This document shows, in pieces, positions 34,571-42,605 of a stretch of DNA of 64,000 nucleotides. Position 1 is the stretch's first letter; the number at the start of each line of letters is the position of its first letter. A model generated the notes under the pieces. The model did not search any database, was not told the origin of the DNA, and saw nothing but the letters and a program-made list of their open reading frames with translations. The position numbers and the translations under genes were made by a program. Origin of the DNA: Bacteroidota bacterium (GTDB lineage Bacteria; Bacteroidota; Bacteroidia; Chitinophagales; Chitinophagaceae); assembly GCA_023424015.1 (NCBI GenBank), contig JAFAEM010000005.1:1-64000 (forward strand), read 5' to 3'.

Positions 34571-35212
34571 ATGAATGGAAACAAGATCATATTGGCTTTA
34601 GTAGACGATCACCAAATCGTTATTGATGGATTGATGTCCTTACTAAAGGGCGATGAGCGGTTCGAACTCGCGTTCGCTACCACTAATCCTTCGGAAGTAA
34701 TGCAAAGTTTGGAAAAACAACCGGTCGATATCCTGCTGACCGATATCATGATGCCAGGCCTGCCGGGAAATGAACTGGCAAAGAGAGTGAAAGAAAAATT
34801 TCCCCGCACCAGGATACTTGCTTTATCAATGAGTGGAAGCAGTGAACTGGTAAATGAAATGATCGTGGAAGCGAATGTCTCGGGGTATGTTTTAAAGAAT
34901 ATCGGCCGGCAGGAGCTTATTACGGCGCTGGAAAAAATCGCAAGAGGCGGTATCTATTTCAGTGATGATGTAGTGAAGGAACTGATCCATGCAGAGTCGA
35001 TAAAAAAAGAAACGGAAGAAGCCCGGCTCACCGCGAGAGAATTGGAGATCATCAGGCTGATCGAAAAAGAATTGAATAATAAACAGATCGCGGAAACGCT
35101 TTTCATAAGTGAGAGAACCGTGGAAACACATAGAAAAAATATTTTCCGGAAAACAAATACCAGCAGCGTGATCGGGCTGGTGAAATACGCGTACGAGCAT
35201 AAGCTGGTATGA
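34571..35212 (+). CDS. LuxR/NarL-family response regulator
   Basis: A 213-residue partner of the upstream kinase. The receiver domain (1-125) has the acidic pair in LALVDDHQ, phospho-acceptor Asp58 in ILLTDIMMPG, and the conserved Lys in GYVLKNI. The C-terminal LuxR-type helix-turn-helix is LTARELEIIRLIEKELNNKQIAETLFISERTVETHRKNIFRKT in full, beginning near residue 150. Gene spacing of 8 bp implies an operon with the kinase. The target promoter is unknown. A convergent heptamer array ending in a T-run follows it. Confidence 0.94.
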   Translation: MNGNKIILALVDDHQIVIDGLMSLLKGDERFELAFATTNPSEVMQSLEKQPVDILLTDIMMPGLPGNELAKRVKEKFPRTRILALSMSGSSELVNEMIVEANVSGYVLKNIGRQELITALEKIARGGIYFSDDVVKELIHAESIKKETEEARLTARELEIIRLIEKELNNKQIAETLFISERTVETHRKNIFRKTNTSSVIGLVKYAYEHKLV

Positions 35213-35548
35213 TTTCTAGTGTTAAGTCAACCATATTTTGACGGTTCCTCTTGTTTTAGCCGCGAGCTGCGAGCTGCGAGCTGTGAGCCGTGGATCAGGG
35301 CCGCAAATTTCGTCGTCAAACGATCGGTCTCGAAGCTCGTAGCTCATCGCTCGTAGCTTTTTGAAGCAGCATTTTAACCTTCACACGACACCAGTATATT
35401 TTTAAATCATCGTTTATTCATGTGCTCAGTGATCCCAATATCTGCCTCAAATCCTTTTACAATGCACATTTATCCCGCGTTGGAGACGTTTGTAAAAAAT
35501 CAGGTGCGGATTCTTTTTTTCTGTTTAGTTTGCTAAAAAACCAGCTGT
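35213..35548. other. Non-coding gap holding a heptamer hairpin
   Basis: No gene is visible between the response regulator and the DUF2911 gene. The gap holds the convergent heptamer array described at 35262-35361. Near its end TTAGTTTG at about 35526, one base off TAnnTTTG, lies about 15 bp before the next ATG and might be a weak -7 element. Confidence 0.5.
35262..35361 (+). repeat. Convergent heptamer array with terminator-like T-run
   Basis: Left arm 35262-35289: four 7-bp units, GCGAGCT three times and GTGAGCC. Right arm 35334-35361: AGCTCGT, AGCTCAT, CGCTCGT, AGCTTTT. The arms are reverse complementary over at least 11 bp with one G-U pair, separated by 44 nt, and the right arm runs into TTTTT. 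It lies 50 bp after the response regulator stop and may act as the operon's transcription terminator. Confidence 0.8.
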
Positions 35549-36661
35549 ATGAAAAGAATAAGTATACTAATGGCCATTGGCCTTTGTTTTTACCTGCCTG
35601 TTCATTCACAGATCCCCCTCACAACAGCGCCCAGCGGTGGCAATAAAAAGGCATCCGTCAGCGAACGCGTGGGTCTCACCGATATCACCATTCGTTACGA
35701 TCGCCCCGGCGTAAAAGGAAGAGAAGGAAAGATCTGGGGCCAGCTGGTGTACACCGGTTTTACTGACCAGGGCTTCGGCAGCAGTAAAGCAGCCCCCTGG
35801 AGGGCGGGTGCCAATGAGAATACCACTATTGAGTTTTCCACCCCGGTTAAGATAGAGGGAAAGGATCTTCCGGCTGGTAAATACGGATTTTTTATGGCTT
35901 ACGACCCGGCTGAGATCACACTTATCTTTTCTAAAAACTCAGGCTCATGGGGCAGTTATTTTTATGATGAAAAAGAAGACGCCTTGCGTGTGAAAGTAAA
36001 ACCCGCGGCACTCGAAAAAAGCGTAGAATGGCTTCGCTATGAATTCCTCGACCAGACCGAAAACACAGCCACTATCGCGCTGGAATGGGAGAAACTGAGG
36101 GTGCCATTTAAAGTTGAAGTGGACTATATCAATTCCCAGCTGGAATCATTTCGTCATGAACTCAGAACGGAGAAAGGGTTTATCTGGATGAGCTGGAACC
36201 AGGCAGCGAACTGGTGCCTGCAGCGGAAAGTAAACCTGGAACAAGCCCTGGCCTGGTCCGATAGCGCTACCAGCACCAACTTTGGTGGCGATCGCGCCTT
36301 TGCAGCCTGGGCTACCAGGGCCCGTTTGCTGGAAGAACTCAATCGCACCGCGGAAGCGGCTGAGGTTATGAAAAAAGCAATGGCATTTGGCGGTGTCAAT
36401 GAAGTGCACCAGTATGGCCGCCAGCTCGTCATCCAGAAAAAGCCAAAGGAAGCGCTTGAAGTGTTCAAAACGAATTTTAAAAATTATCCTGACCAGTTTA
36501 CTACCCTGGTGGGCATGGCCCGTGGTCTTTCTGCCAACGGCGACTATAAAAACGCTTTAAAATACGCGAACAAAGCACTACCCCTCGCACCAGACCCGCT
36601 TAATAAGAATAGCATCGCTGGGATGATTGAGAAGTTGAAGGAAGGAAAAGACGGGAATTAG
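35549..36661 (+). CDS. DUF2911 protein with C-terminal TPR-like helices
   Basis: A 370-residue exported protein with signal MKRISILMAIGLCFYLPVHSQ. Residues about 28-190 fit DUF2911: VSERVGLTDITIRYDRPGVKGREIW-like start (VSERVGLTDITIRYDRP seen), WRAGANENTTIEFSTPV, LPAGKYGFFMA and IFSKNSGSWGSYFYDEKEDALRV. The C-terminal half is helical with tetratricopeptide-type spacing (ALAWSDSATSTNF, RARLLEELNRTAEAAEVMKKAM, GDYKNALKYANKALPLAPD). The family is common in Bacteroidota with unknown function; it is likely periplasmic. Heptamer repeats start 2 bp after its stop. Confidence 0.88.
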   Translation: MKRISILMAIGLCFYLPVHSQIPLTTAPSGGNKKASVSERVGLTDITIRYDRPGVKGREGKIWGQLVYTGFTDQGFGSSKAAPWRAGANENTTIEFSTPVKIEGKDLPAGKYGFFMAYDPAEITLIFSKNSGSWGSYFYDEKEDALRVKVKPAALEKSVEWLRYEFLDQTENTATIALEWEKLRVPFKVEVDYINSQLESFRHELRTEKGFIWMSWNQAANWCLQRKVNLEQALAWSDSATSTNFGGDRAFAAWATRARLLEELNRTAEAAEVMKKAMAFGGVNEVHQYGRQLVIQKKPKEALEVFKTNFKNYPDQFTTLVGMARGLSANGDYKNALKYANKALPLAPDPLNKNSIAGMIEKLKEGKDGN

Positions 36662-36663
36662 TT

Positions 36664-36838
36664 GATACTGGATACTGGATGCTGGATACTGGATACTGGA
36701 TGATTCTGGCTCCCCTCTCCTTGGGAGAGGGGTTGGGGGTGAGGCCGATACTGGATACTGGATGCCGGGTATTGGATACAAGATATGTTTCAATAGCAAA
36801 ATCTGGCTCCCGACTAACGACTATCGACTAACGACTAC
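36664..36838. repeat. Compound heptamer array
   Basis: Five units of GATRCTG plus a variant run from 36664 to 36705, resume at 36747-36781 with GATACTG, GATACTG, GATGCCG and decayed units, and then a second unit type, CGACTAN, appears four times at 36811-36838, ending at the TlpA stop. The two unit types are the ones seen at 8460-8603 and at 171-191. A palindromic element interrupts the first array. The 10-bp string TCTGGCTCCC occurs at 36705-36714 and again at 36802-36811. Confidence 0.85.
36712..36746. repeat. REP-like palindrome inserted in heptamer array
   Basis: CCCCTCTCC at 36712-36720 pairs with GGAGAGGGG at 36724-36732, followed by TTGGGGGTGAGG. This C/G-rich palindrome with a GGGGGTGAGG tail is a dispersed type found in many bacterial genomes. 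It splits an array of heptamers, which continue in phase type on both sides, so it may have inserted into it. Confidence 0.65.
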
Positions 36839-37918
36839 TCAATCGCATCCGAGGACTTCACAAAGCTTCTGCTCCAGGGCGGGGCCGCGGAGGTTTTTGG
36901 CGATGATCTTGCCGCTGGGGTCGATAAGGAAATTTTGAGGGATACCCTGCACACGATATTGTTTGGCTACAGCATTATTCCAGAACTGCAGATCGCTTAC
37001 GTGTGTCCAGGTGAGATTGTCTTTGTAGATCGCATCGAGCCATTTATCCTTTTGACCAGGCCGGTCGAGGGAAACGCCGAGTACGGTAAAGTTTTTGGGA
37101 CTGAATTTCTTGAAGTTCGCCACCACATTAGGATTCTCATGCCTGCAGGGGCCGCACCAGCTCGCCCAGAAATCGAGCAAAACATATTTACCACGAAATG
37201 ATGAGAGGGAAACAGGCACGCCGGATGTATCGGGTTGGACAAAATCTATAGCGGTACTTCCGATCGCGGTGATCTTTGCTTCGGCAATATTTTCCTTCAG
37301 ATAGTTGCCATACATATTTTTCACGGCAGCAGGCTTGAGCATATTCAATCTTTGCTCGGTAACCAGAATATTGTCTTCCAGCTGCATGGTCGCTGCCAGC
37401 AGGAAGGCGCTAACAGGGGAATTATTTCTTTTCGCGATAAAGGCATCGATCGCACGGTAGATCGATTTTTTGGATTTATCCATTTCCAGGACCATGCTAT
37501 CCGACCGCTGCCCCATCTGCCATTGCTGGTTGAGACGCATCAGGTTTTCAAAAAGCGGATCAAATGTCTTTTTGAATTCAGCAAAGTCGTTGTGTACTGC
37601 GGAACCTGTAACTTTTAACTGAGGCAACTGGTTAATATCACCCGTAATTTTCACGTTTGAATTGTCCAGGAAGGTCATCAGTGTTTTGCTGGGTGCCATG
37701 CTGAGGTTGACCATCATCGGTTCCCTCAAATGTTGCCTCATCACGAACTGACCAGCTTTCACTTTTGCCTTAGCAATGGTATCAGACGGATTGTTTACGT
37801 CGGTCAATGACACCAGTGTGCCATCCTTTAACCCTGACACTTTTCCCGTTATTTGAAGACTGGATTGAGCCGTTGCGAGCAGGGGAAGCATTGCCACCAG
37901 GAGAACACTTAATTTCAT
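36839..37918 (-). CDS. TlpA-family thiol-disulfide oxidoreductase
   Basis: 359 residues; the ATG at 37918 is preferred over 37948 because it directly gives the signal MKLSVLLVAMLPLLATAQ. An N-terminal DUF4369-like beta domain (about 20-125: SSLQITGKVSGLKDGTLVSLTD) is followed by a helical linker and a thioredoxin/AhpC-TSA domain with the redox motif WASWCGPCRHENP and the cis-Pro region VQGIPQNFLID. It should reduce or exchange disulfides in exported proteins. It has its own TATCTTTG promoter element, so it is separate from the trp operon upstream. Confidence 0.92.
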   Translation of the reverse strand: MKLSVLLVAMLPLLATAQSSLQITGKVSGLKDGTLVSLTDVNNPSDTIAKAKVKAGQFVMRQHLREPMMVNLSMAPSKTLMTFLDNSNVKITGDINQLPQLKVTGSAVHNDFAEFKKTFDPLFENLMRLNQQWQMGQRSDSMVLEMDKSKKSIYRAIDAFIAKRNNSPVSAFLLAATMQLEDNILVTEQRLNMLKPAAVKNMYGNYLKENIAEAKITAIGSTAIDFVQPDTSGVPVSLSSFRGKYVLLDFWASWCGPCRHENPNVVANFKKFSPKNFTVLGVSLDRPGQKDKWLDAIYKDNLTWTHVSDLQFWNNAVAKQYRVQGIPQNFLIDPSGKIIAKNLRGPALEQKLCEVLGCD

Positions 37919-37945
37919 TATACACCTCGTTTTATTGAGTACGAA

Positions 37946-37953
37946 CAAAGATA
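37946..37953 (-). promoter_or_regulatory. -7 element for the TlpA gene
   Basis: CAAAGATA on the plus strand reads TATCTTTG on the minus strand, an exact TAnnTTTG match, 28 bp before the start at 37918 and downstream of trpA. Confidence 0.55.
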
Positions 37954-37987
37954 ATTTCTTTTTTTTCAGGGTAAAAGCTGGTGGGGA

Positions 37988-38755
37988 CTAAATCACGGAA
38001 CTAAGGAATTGTTTAACAGTTTTTTCCTCGTTGTCATTGTTTTCCAAAGCTTTTATAAAGGCGCTTCCGATGATGGCGCCATGGGCATAGCGGCAGGCCT
38101 CATCAAAACTGTGACGGTCGCGGATACCGAAACCAACCAGTAAGGGATTCCTGAGACCCAGGGCTTTGAGTCTTTTGAGATGATCGCCGACAACCGTCAT
38201 ATTCTTGTCAGTACCCGTGGTAGAGGATGAGGAGACCGCGTAAAGAAAACCGCTACTCAATATGTCAAGCCTTTTTACCCGCTCATCATCCGTTTCCGGT
38301 GTCACAAGAAAAATAAAATCCAGGCCATATTTTTTGATCACCGGTCCATACTCGGTTTCGAATTCGTGTTCCGGCAGATCGGGCAGTATCAATCCGTCGA
38401 TGCCAACAGCAGCAGCATCGGCGCAAAATTTTTCGAAGCCGTATTGCAATACCGGGTTCATATATCCCATTAGTATCACCGGCACACTTATGCTCTCGCG
38501 AAAACCCTGCAATTGTTGAAAAAGTTTTTTAATCGTCATGCCGTTGGCCAGGGCGACCGAACTGCTTTGCTGTATCACCGGTCCGTCAGCCAGCGGGTCA
38601 CTATAAGGCATGCCCAGTTCGATCATGTCGGCGCCATTTTCTTCCAGGGCCTTCATGATCCTTATGGTGCTGTCAGGCCGGGGATAACCAGCTGTGCAGT
38701 ACACATTCAAAATCCTTTCGTTTTTTCTTTTAAACAGCGCTTCGATCCGGTTCAT
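37988..38755 (-). CDS. trpA: Tryptophan synthase alpha subunit
   Basis: A 255-residue TIM-barrel enzyme that cleaves indole-3-glycerol phosphate to indole, channelled to TrpB, and glyceraldehyde 3-phosphate. Catalytic Glu and Asp are visible in MIELGMPYSDPLADGPVIQQSS, with LILPDLPEHEFE and the phosphate-binding GFGIRDRHSFDEA later. Last gene of the trp operon. Its ATG overlaps the TAA of the preceding lipoprotein gene (TAATG), so it is translationally coupled to that gene rather than directly to trpB. Confidence 0.96.
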   Translation of the reverse strand: MNRIEALFKRKNERILNVYCTAGYPRPDSTIRIMKALEENGADMIELGMPYSDPLADGPVIQQSSSVALANGMTIKKLFQQLQGFRESISVPVILMGYMNPVLQYGFEKFCADAAAVGIDGLILPDLPEHEFETEYGPVIKKYGLDFIFLVTPETDDERVKRLDILSSGFLYAVSSSSTTGTDKNMTVVGDHLKRLKALGLRNPLLVGFGIRDRHSFDEACRYAHGAIIGSAFIKALENNDNEEKTVKQFLSSVI

Positions 38756-39129
38756 TATTTTTTCAAAGAAGGGGTTATGGAATAGGTGTCGTCGCCAATG
38801 GTGAGAAAATGATAACGCGGATAGCTGTCAATATCAAGTACGAGATGATAGACTTTGTCGTCCTGTCCCGGTTTCGTATCAAAACGGATCAAAACAGTAT
38901 CGCCTTGTCTTTCAGAGATCAACTGGTCTTTGGTAAAATTGGAAGGCAGGCATTTTTCAAATTCATAACGTTCGCCCCCGAAATTGGAAACCATCCTGAA
39001 ATAGGATTGCTGCTCCGCGCAATTATCCGACACTTTCTCAAAACTGAGTTTATGCTCTACATAGGGTTTGCGATCACAAGCCGTCCAACAGGTGGCAAGA
39101 ATTGCGATAACCGGCATTATTTTTTTCAT
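38755..39129 (-). CDS. Lipoprotein gene embedded in trp operon
   Basis: A 124-residue protein with signal MKKIMPVIAILATCWTAC and a likely lipidated Cys18. The mature part has two further cysteines (DNCAEQQSYF, FEKCLPSNF), which may form a disulfide, and ends in a short beta-rich domain. No family is recognised. It starts 4 bp after the trpB stop and its stop overlaps the trpA start, so it must be transcribed with the trp genes. A link to tryptophan metabolism is not obvious for an envelope lipoprotein; it may simply be a passenger. Confidence 0.75.
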   Translation of the reverse strand: MKKIMPVIAILATCWTACDRKPYVEHKLSFEKVSDNCAEQQSYFRMVSNFGGERYEFEKCLPSNFTKDQLISERQGDTVLIRFDTKPGQDDKVYHLVLDIDSYPRYHFLTIGDDTYSITPSLKK

Positions 39130-39133
39130 AATC

Positions 39134-40330
39134 TTAGTTTATGTATTTCATATAAGTGGCAAGGTCTTTATCACCGCGGCCACTCAGGCAAATAACAACC
39201 TGGTCTGTATTATTGAATTCAATCTTTTTCAGGGCCGATAAGGCATGCGCGGATTCCAGTGCCGGTATGATACCTTCCAGTTTTGCCAGGTTGAATGCCG
39301 CTTCAACAGCTTCTGCATCGGTCGCATTTAAAAATTCAGCTCTTCCGGTATCAAACAAATGTGCATGCAGGGGGCCGATACCCGGATAATCGAGTCCGGC
39401 GGAAATGCTATGAGGTTCTACCACCTGCCCGTCTTCAGTTTGCATCACCAGGCTTTTACTGCCATGTAAGATACCGGGTTTGCCGAGTTGCGAAGTTGCA
39501 GCGCTAAATCCACTGTCCAAACCCAAACCTGATGCTTCCACGGCAACGAGTCTCACCGACAATTCATTCAAAAAATGATAAAATGCTCCCGCCGCATTGC
39601 TGCCACCGCCTACACAGGCAATCACATGAGTGGGGAGTTCTGATCTGATTTTCTCACGGAGTTGCCAACGAATCTCTTCGCTGATGACGCTTTGAAAACG
39701 CGCTACCATATCAGGATAAGGATGCGGACCTACTACCGACCCGATGATATAATGTGTATCGACGGGATTATTGATCCAGTCGCGGATTGCTTCATTGGTA
39801 GCATCTTTCAGCGTCTTGCTGCCACTTGTTGCCGGAATTACTGTAGCGCCGAGCATCTTCATCCTGGCTACATTGGGTGCCTGCCGCTCAATATCTTTCT
39901 CACCCATATACACGATACATTGCACACCCTTGAGCGCGCATACGGTAGCCGTGGCCACACCATGCTGACCGGCGCCGGTTTCAGCGATGATTCTTTTTTT
40001 GCCCAGCCGTTCTGCCAGCAGGATCTGTCCGATGGTATTGTTGATCTTATGTGCGCCGGTATGACAAAGGTCTTCGCGCTTGAGATAAATATTGGTACCA
40101 AACTGCTTGCTCAGTCGTGAAGCAAAATAAAGTGGCGTGGGTCTGCCGGCATAGTCTTTCAGTAAACTCCTGAAATCTTCCTGGAACGCGGCTTCGTTGA
40201 TCACTTCCAAATAGCGGGTACGCAATTCTTCAACATTGCGGTGCAACATTTCAGGAATGTACGCGCCGCCAAACTTTCCATAGTAGCCATGCTGATCAGG
40301 ACTGGTAAACTTATCTGTATTCGTTTTCAT
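39134..40330 (-). CDS. trpB: Tryptophan synthase beta subunit
   Basis: A 398-residue PLP enzyme that condenses indole with L-serine. The PLP lysine lies in REDLCHTGAHKINNTIGQILLA, with ETGAGQHGVATATVCAL and the phosphate loop CVGGGSNAAGAFYHFL further on; the C-terminal VICLSGRGDKDLATYM is intact. This is the canonical TrpB1 type that pairs with TrpA. It lies 11 bp downstream of the second trpF. Confidence 0.97.
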   Translation of the reverse strand: MKTNTDKFTSPDQHGYYGKFGGAYIPEMLHRNVEELRTRYLEVINEAAFQEDFRSLLKDYAGRPTPLYFASRLSKQFGTNIYLKREDLCHTGAHKINNTIGQILLAERLGKKRIIAETGAGQHGVATATVCALKGVQCIVYMGEKDIERQAPNVARMKMLGATVIPATSGSKTLKDATNEAIRDWINNPVDTHYIIGSVVGPHPYPDMVARFQSVISEEIRWQLREKIRSELPTHVIACVGGGSNAAGAFYHFLNELSVRLVAVEASGLGLDSGFSAATSQLGKPGILHGSKSLVMQTEDGQVVEPHSISAGLDYPGIGPLHAHLFDTGRAEFLNATDAEAVEAAFNLAKLEGIIPALESAHALSALKKIEFNNTDQVVICLSGRGDKDLATYMKYIN

Positions 40331-40341
40331 TATTTACTTCA

Positions 40342-40974
40342 CTATTTCAGGACCTGCAAAAATTTTAGCAACAGGGCCATATCCTTCTCTCCTGGTGCTT
40401 TTTCAAACCTGCTGTTAATATCAATGCCAAAAAAATCCGAATGCTTAAAAGATTTGATCCGGGGTGCGTCATCGGGGCCGATACCACCGCTTAAAAAAAA
40501 TGGCTTCTCAATCCTGCTCTTATTAAGAACCGACCAGTCAAATTGCCGGCCTGTACCACCGAACTCTCCCTTGCCGCCACCGGTGTCGAATAAATAAAAA
40601 TCGCACACGGCATCGTAAGGTTCCACCAGTTTATCAATATCAACTTCTTTGTCCGAACTAATTTTAAACGCTTTGATCACTTCCACCTCGCTGCTGAGAT
40701 CTTCACACATCGACGGACTTTCATTGCCGTGCAACTGTACCGCATCAAGGCCGTAGTCATCGATCGCGTCGAGTACATCGATCATCTCCGGGTCAACAAA
40801 TACACCCACCTTTTTGATATCGAAATCCGCATGCTTCAAATCCTTTTTGGCGATCTTATCTCCCAGGTATCTTGGTGAATCTTTATAAAAAATGAATCCT
40901 GCATAGTCGATATCCAGGCCATCGAGTTGTTTCAATTGCTTCAGTGATGTAATTCCGCACACCTTAATATTCAT
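40342..40974 (-). CDS. trpF: Phosphoribosylanthranilate isomerase, second copy
   Basis: A 210-residue TIM barrel performing the Amadori rearrangement of N-(5-phosphoribosyl)-anthranilate to CdRP. The general base Cys in KVCGIT and general acid Asp in FYLFDTGGG are both present, as is the phosphate-binding FFLSGGIGPDD and DINSRFE. It begins 23 bp after the stop of another trpF and is clearly paralogous to it, sharing YAGFIFYKDSPRY versus FAGFIFYPKSPRY and the DINSRFE ending. Whether both are active or one has shifted substrate is not decided by sequence. Confidence 0.93.
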   Translation of the reverse strand: MNIKVCGITSLKQLKQLDGLDIDYAGFIFYKDSPRYLGDKIAKKDLKHADFDIKKVGVFVDPEMIDVLDAIDDYGLDAVQLHGNESPSMCEDLSSEVEVIKAFKISSDKEVDIDKLVEPYDAVCDFYLFDTGGGKGEFGGTGRQFDWSVLNKSRIEKPFFLSGGIGPDDAPRIKSFKHSDFFGIDINSRFEKAPGEKDMALLLKFLQVLK

Positions 40975-40997
40975 AAATTAGTTTTTCAGTGGGTGTT

Positions 40998-41699
40998 TTA
41001 TCCTTTTAATCCTTTTAAAAACGTTTTGATCTTTTCCAGGTCCTTTATGCCGGGGGTTACTTCAAACCGGCTATTGATATCGACGGAGAAAAGCTTTTTT
41101 GCTTCAGGTTCCAGTGCAAAGGACTTCAATTTATCTTCATCACCCGGTTCTATTCCTCCACTCAGGAAATAAAGTTTATTAATACTTGTACCTTTTAATA
41201 AATTCCAGTCAAATTTTTTACCTGTACCGCCATACCCTGCACCCATCGTATCAAACATCAACATATCCGTGGCGTCATTATAAGGCCTCGTTAACCAGTC
41301 GATAGGGTCATTATCCATTAGCCGGAAAGCCTTGATCACCGTCACATAGTTTGCTACCTTGTCACAAAAAAACGGCGTCTCATCTCCATGCAATTGCACC
41401 ATATCCAGCCTGTAATCTTCCACGGTACGCATCAGGTCATCAAAAGCCAAATTGACGAAGATCCCTACTTTGGCAATATGACCTTTCACCTGTCGCATCC
41501 TGGCAGGTGAAATCTTGTCTGCCATATAGCGGGGCGACTTCGGGTAGAAGATGAACCCCGCAAAATCCACTCCCATTTCGTCCAGCGCCTCAACCTGTTC
41601 GGGCACCGTCATTCCACAAACTTTGACCCTCAAATCCGCCCGCTCTGTGCTGGAAGATGGCTGGGTAGTTGCTGGCTGGCTCCTGGATTGATCTGTCAT
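40998..41699 (-). CDS. trpF: Phosphoribosylanthranilate isomerase, first copy
   Basis: A 233-residue paralogue of the next gene with an extra polar N-terminal tail of about 22 residues rich in Ser/Thr/Gln/Pro (MTDQSRSQPATTQPSSSTER), probably disordered; translation might instead begin further in. Catalytic residues are kept: Cys in KVCGMT and Asp in MLMFDTMGAG. The phosphate-binding YFLSGGIEPGDE and the DINSRFE ending match the other copy. Located between trpC and the second trpF, 69 bp after trpC. Confidence 0.92.
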   Translation of the reverse strand: MTDQSRSQPATTQPSSSTERADLRVKVCGMTVPEQVEALDEMGVDFAGFIFYPKSPRYMADKISPARMRQVKGHIAKVGIFVNLAFDDLMRTVEDYRLDMVQLHGDETPFFCDKVANYVTVIKAFRLMDNDPIDWLTRPYNDATDMLMFDTMGAGYGGTGKKFDWNLLKGTSINKLYFLSGGIEPGDEDKLKSFALEPEAKKLFSVDINSRFEVTPGIKDLEKIKTFLKGLKG

Positions 41700-41768
41700 T
41701 ATATTACCAGTTTAACGCGGTTTAAGCTGGCAAACTATCGTTACATAAATATAACCTGCTCACAGGTA

Positions 41769-42581
41769 CTATCCCTCATTACCTGCTTCCGATCGACGCA
41801 GTTCTTCGATAAATTCTGCAAATGCCTTCCCGGGATCAGCTTCTTTCATAAAAGTCTCACCTACCAGGAAGCCCTTAAACCCCGCCTTCCTGAGTGTCTT
41901 TACGGTTTCAATATCACTTATGCCACTCTCCGCAATCGCCGGTTTGACAGCAGGGATGCTTTCAATCAGATGAAGCGAGGTATTGATGTCCACTTCAAAA
42001 GTTTTCAGGTTCCGGTTGTTTACACCCACCATATCCACTTCGTCACAAATATGCCCTAATTCATCGTGATTATGTATCTCCAGCAGCACTTCCAGGCCAA
42101 TAGATTTGGCAAAGCCCGCCATTTTCTTTACCTCATCCGGTGTCAGGCAGGCGGCGATCAACAGGATCACATCTGCGCCAAATGCTTTTGCCTCCGCGAC
42201 CTGCCATTCATCCACCATAAAGTCCTTACGCAAAATCGGTATATCGGTGATAACTTTTGCCTGGATCAGGTCGTCAAGATCCCCGCCAAAAAAATCTTCA
42301 TCAGTCAATATGGAGATGCCGGCTGCACCGAGGTTATTGTAAGGCCCTACCACCGGTTCTACTTCCAGCTCTTTTGTCTTGAACCAGCCTTTACTTGGAC
42401 TTTTTCTTTTAAACTCAGCAATGATGCCGGAGCTTCCATCAGCCAGTAAACTGTGTTTTAAGGAACGATTGGAGATCTCCCAGAAAAAACCTTCCTTCCT
42501 AAACCGTTCAATACTGCTCAGGGGTTTTAGTTTTTCAATCTCCTTTTTTTTATTGGCTACTATTTTTTCTAATATGTCCAT
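41769..42581 (-). CDS. trpC: Indole-3-glycerol phosphate synthase
   Basis: A 270-residue TIM barrel that cyclises CdRP to indole-3-glycerol phosphate. The IAEFKRKSPSKGWF motif carries the catalytic Lys and substrate-binding Ser, followed by ILTDEDFFGGDLDDL, LRKDFMVDEWQ with the catalytic Lys, VLLEIHNHDEL and GVNNRNLKTFEVD, then AESGISDIE. Stand-alone, not fused to TrpF, consistent with separate trpF genes downstream. It follows trpD by 24 bp. Confidence 0.96.
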   Translation of the reverse strand: MDILEKIVANKKKEIEKLKPLSSIERFRKEGFFWEISNRSLKHSLLADGSSGIIAEFKRKSPSKGWFKTKELEVEPVVGPYNNLGAAGISILTDEDFFGGDLDDLIQAKVITDIPILRKDFMVDEWQVAEAKAFGADVILLIAACLTPDEVKKMAGFAKSIGLEVLLEIHNHDELGHICDEVDMVGVNNRNLKTFEVDINTSLHLIESIPAVKPAIAESGISDIETVKTLRKAGFKGFLVGETFMKEADPGKAFAEFIEELRRSEAGNEG

Positions 42582-42605
42582 TCTTCAATCATTAAAAATA
42601 TTTCG

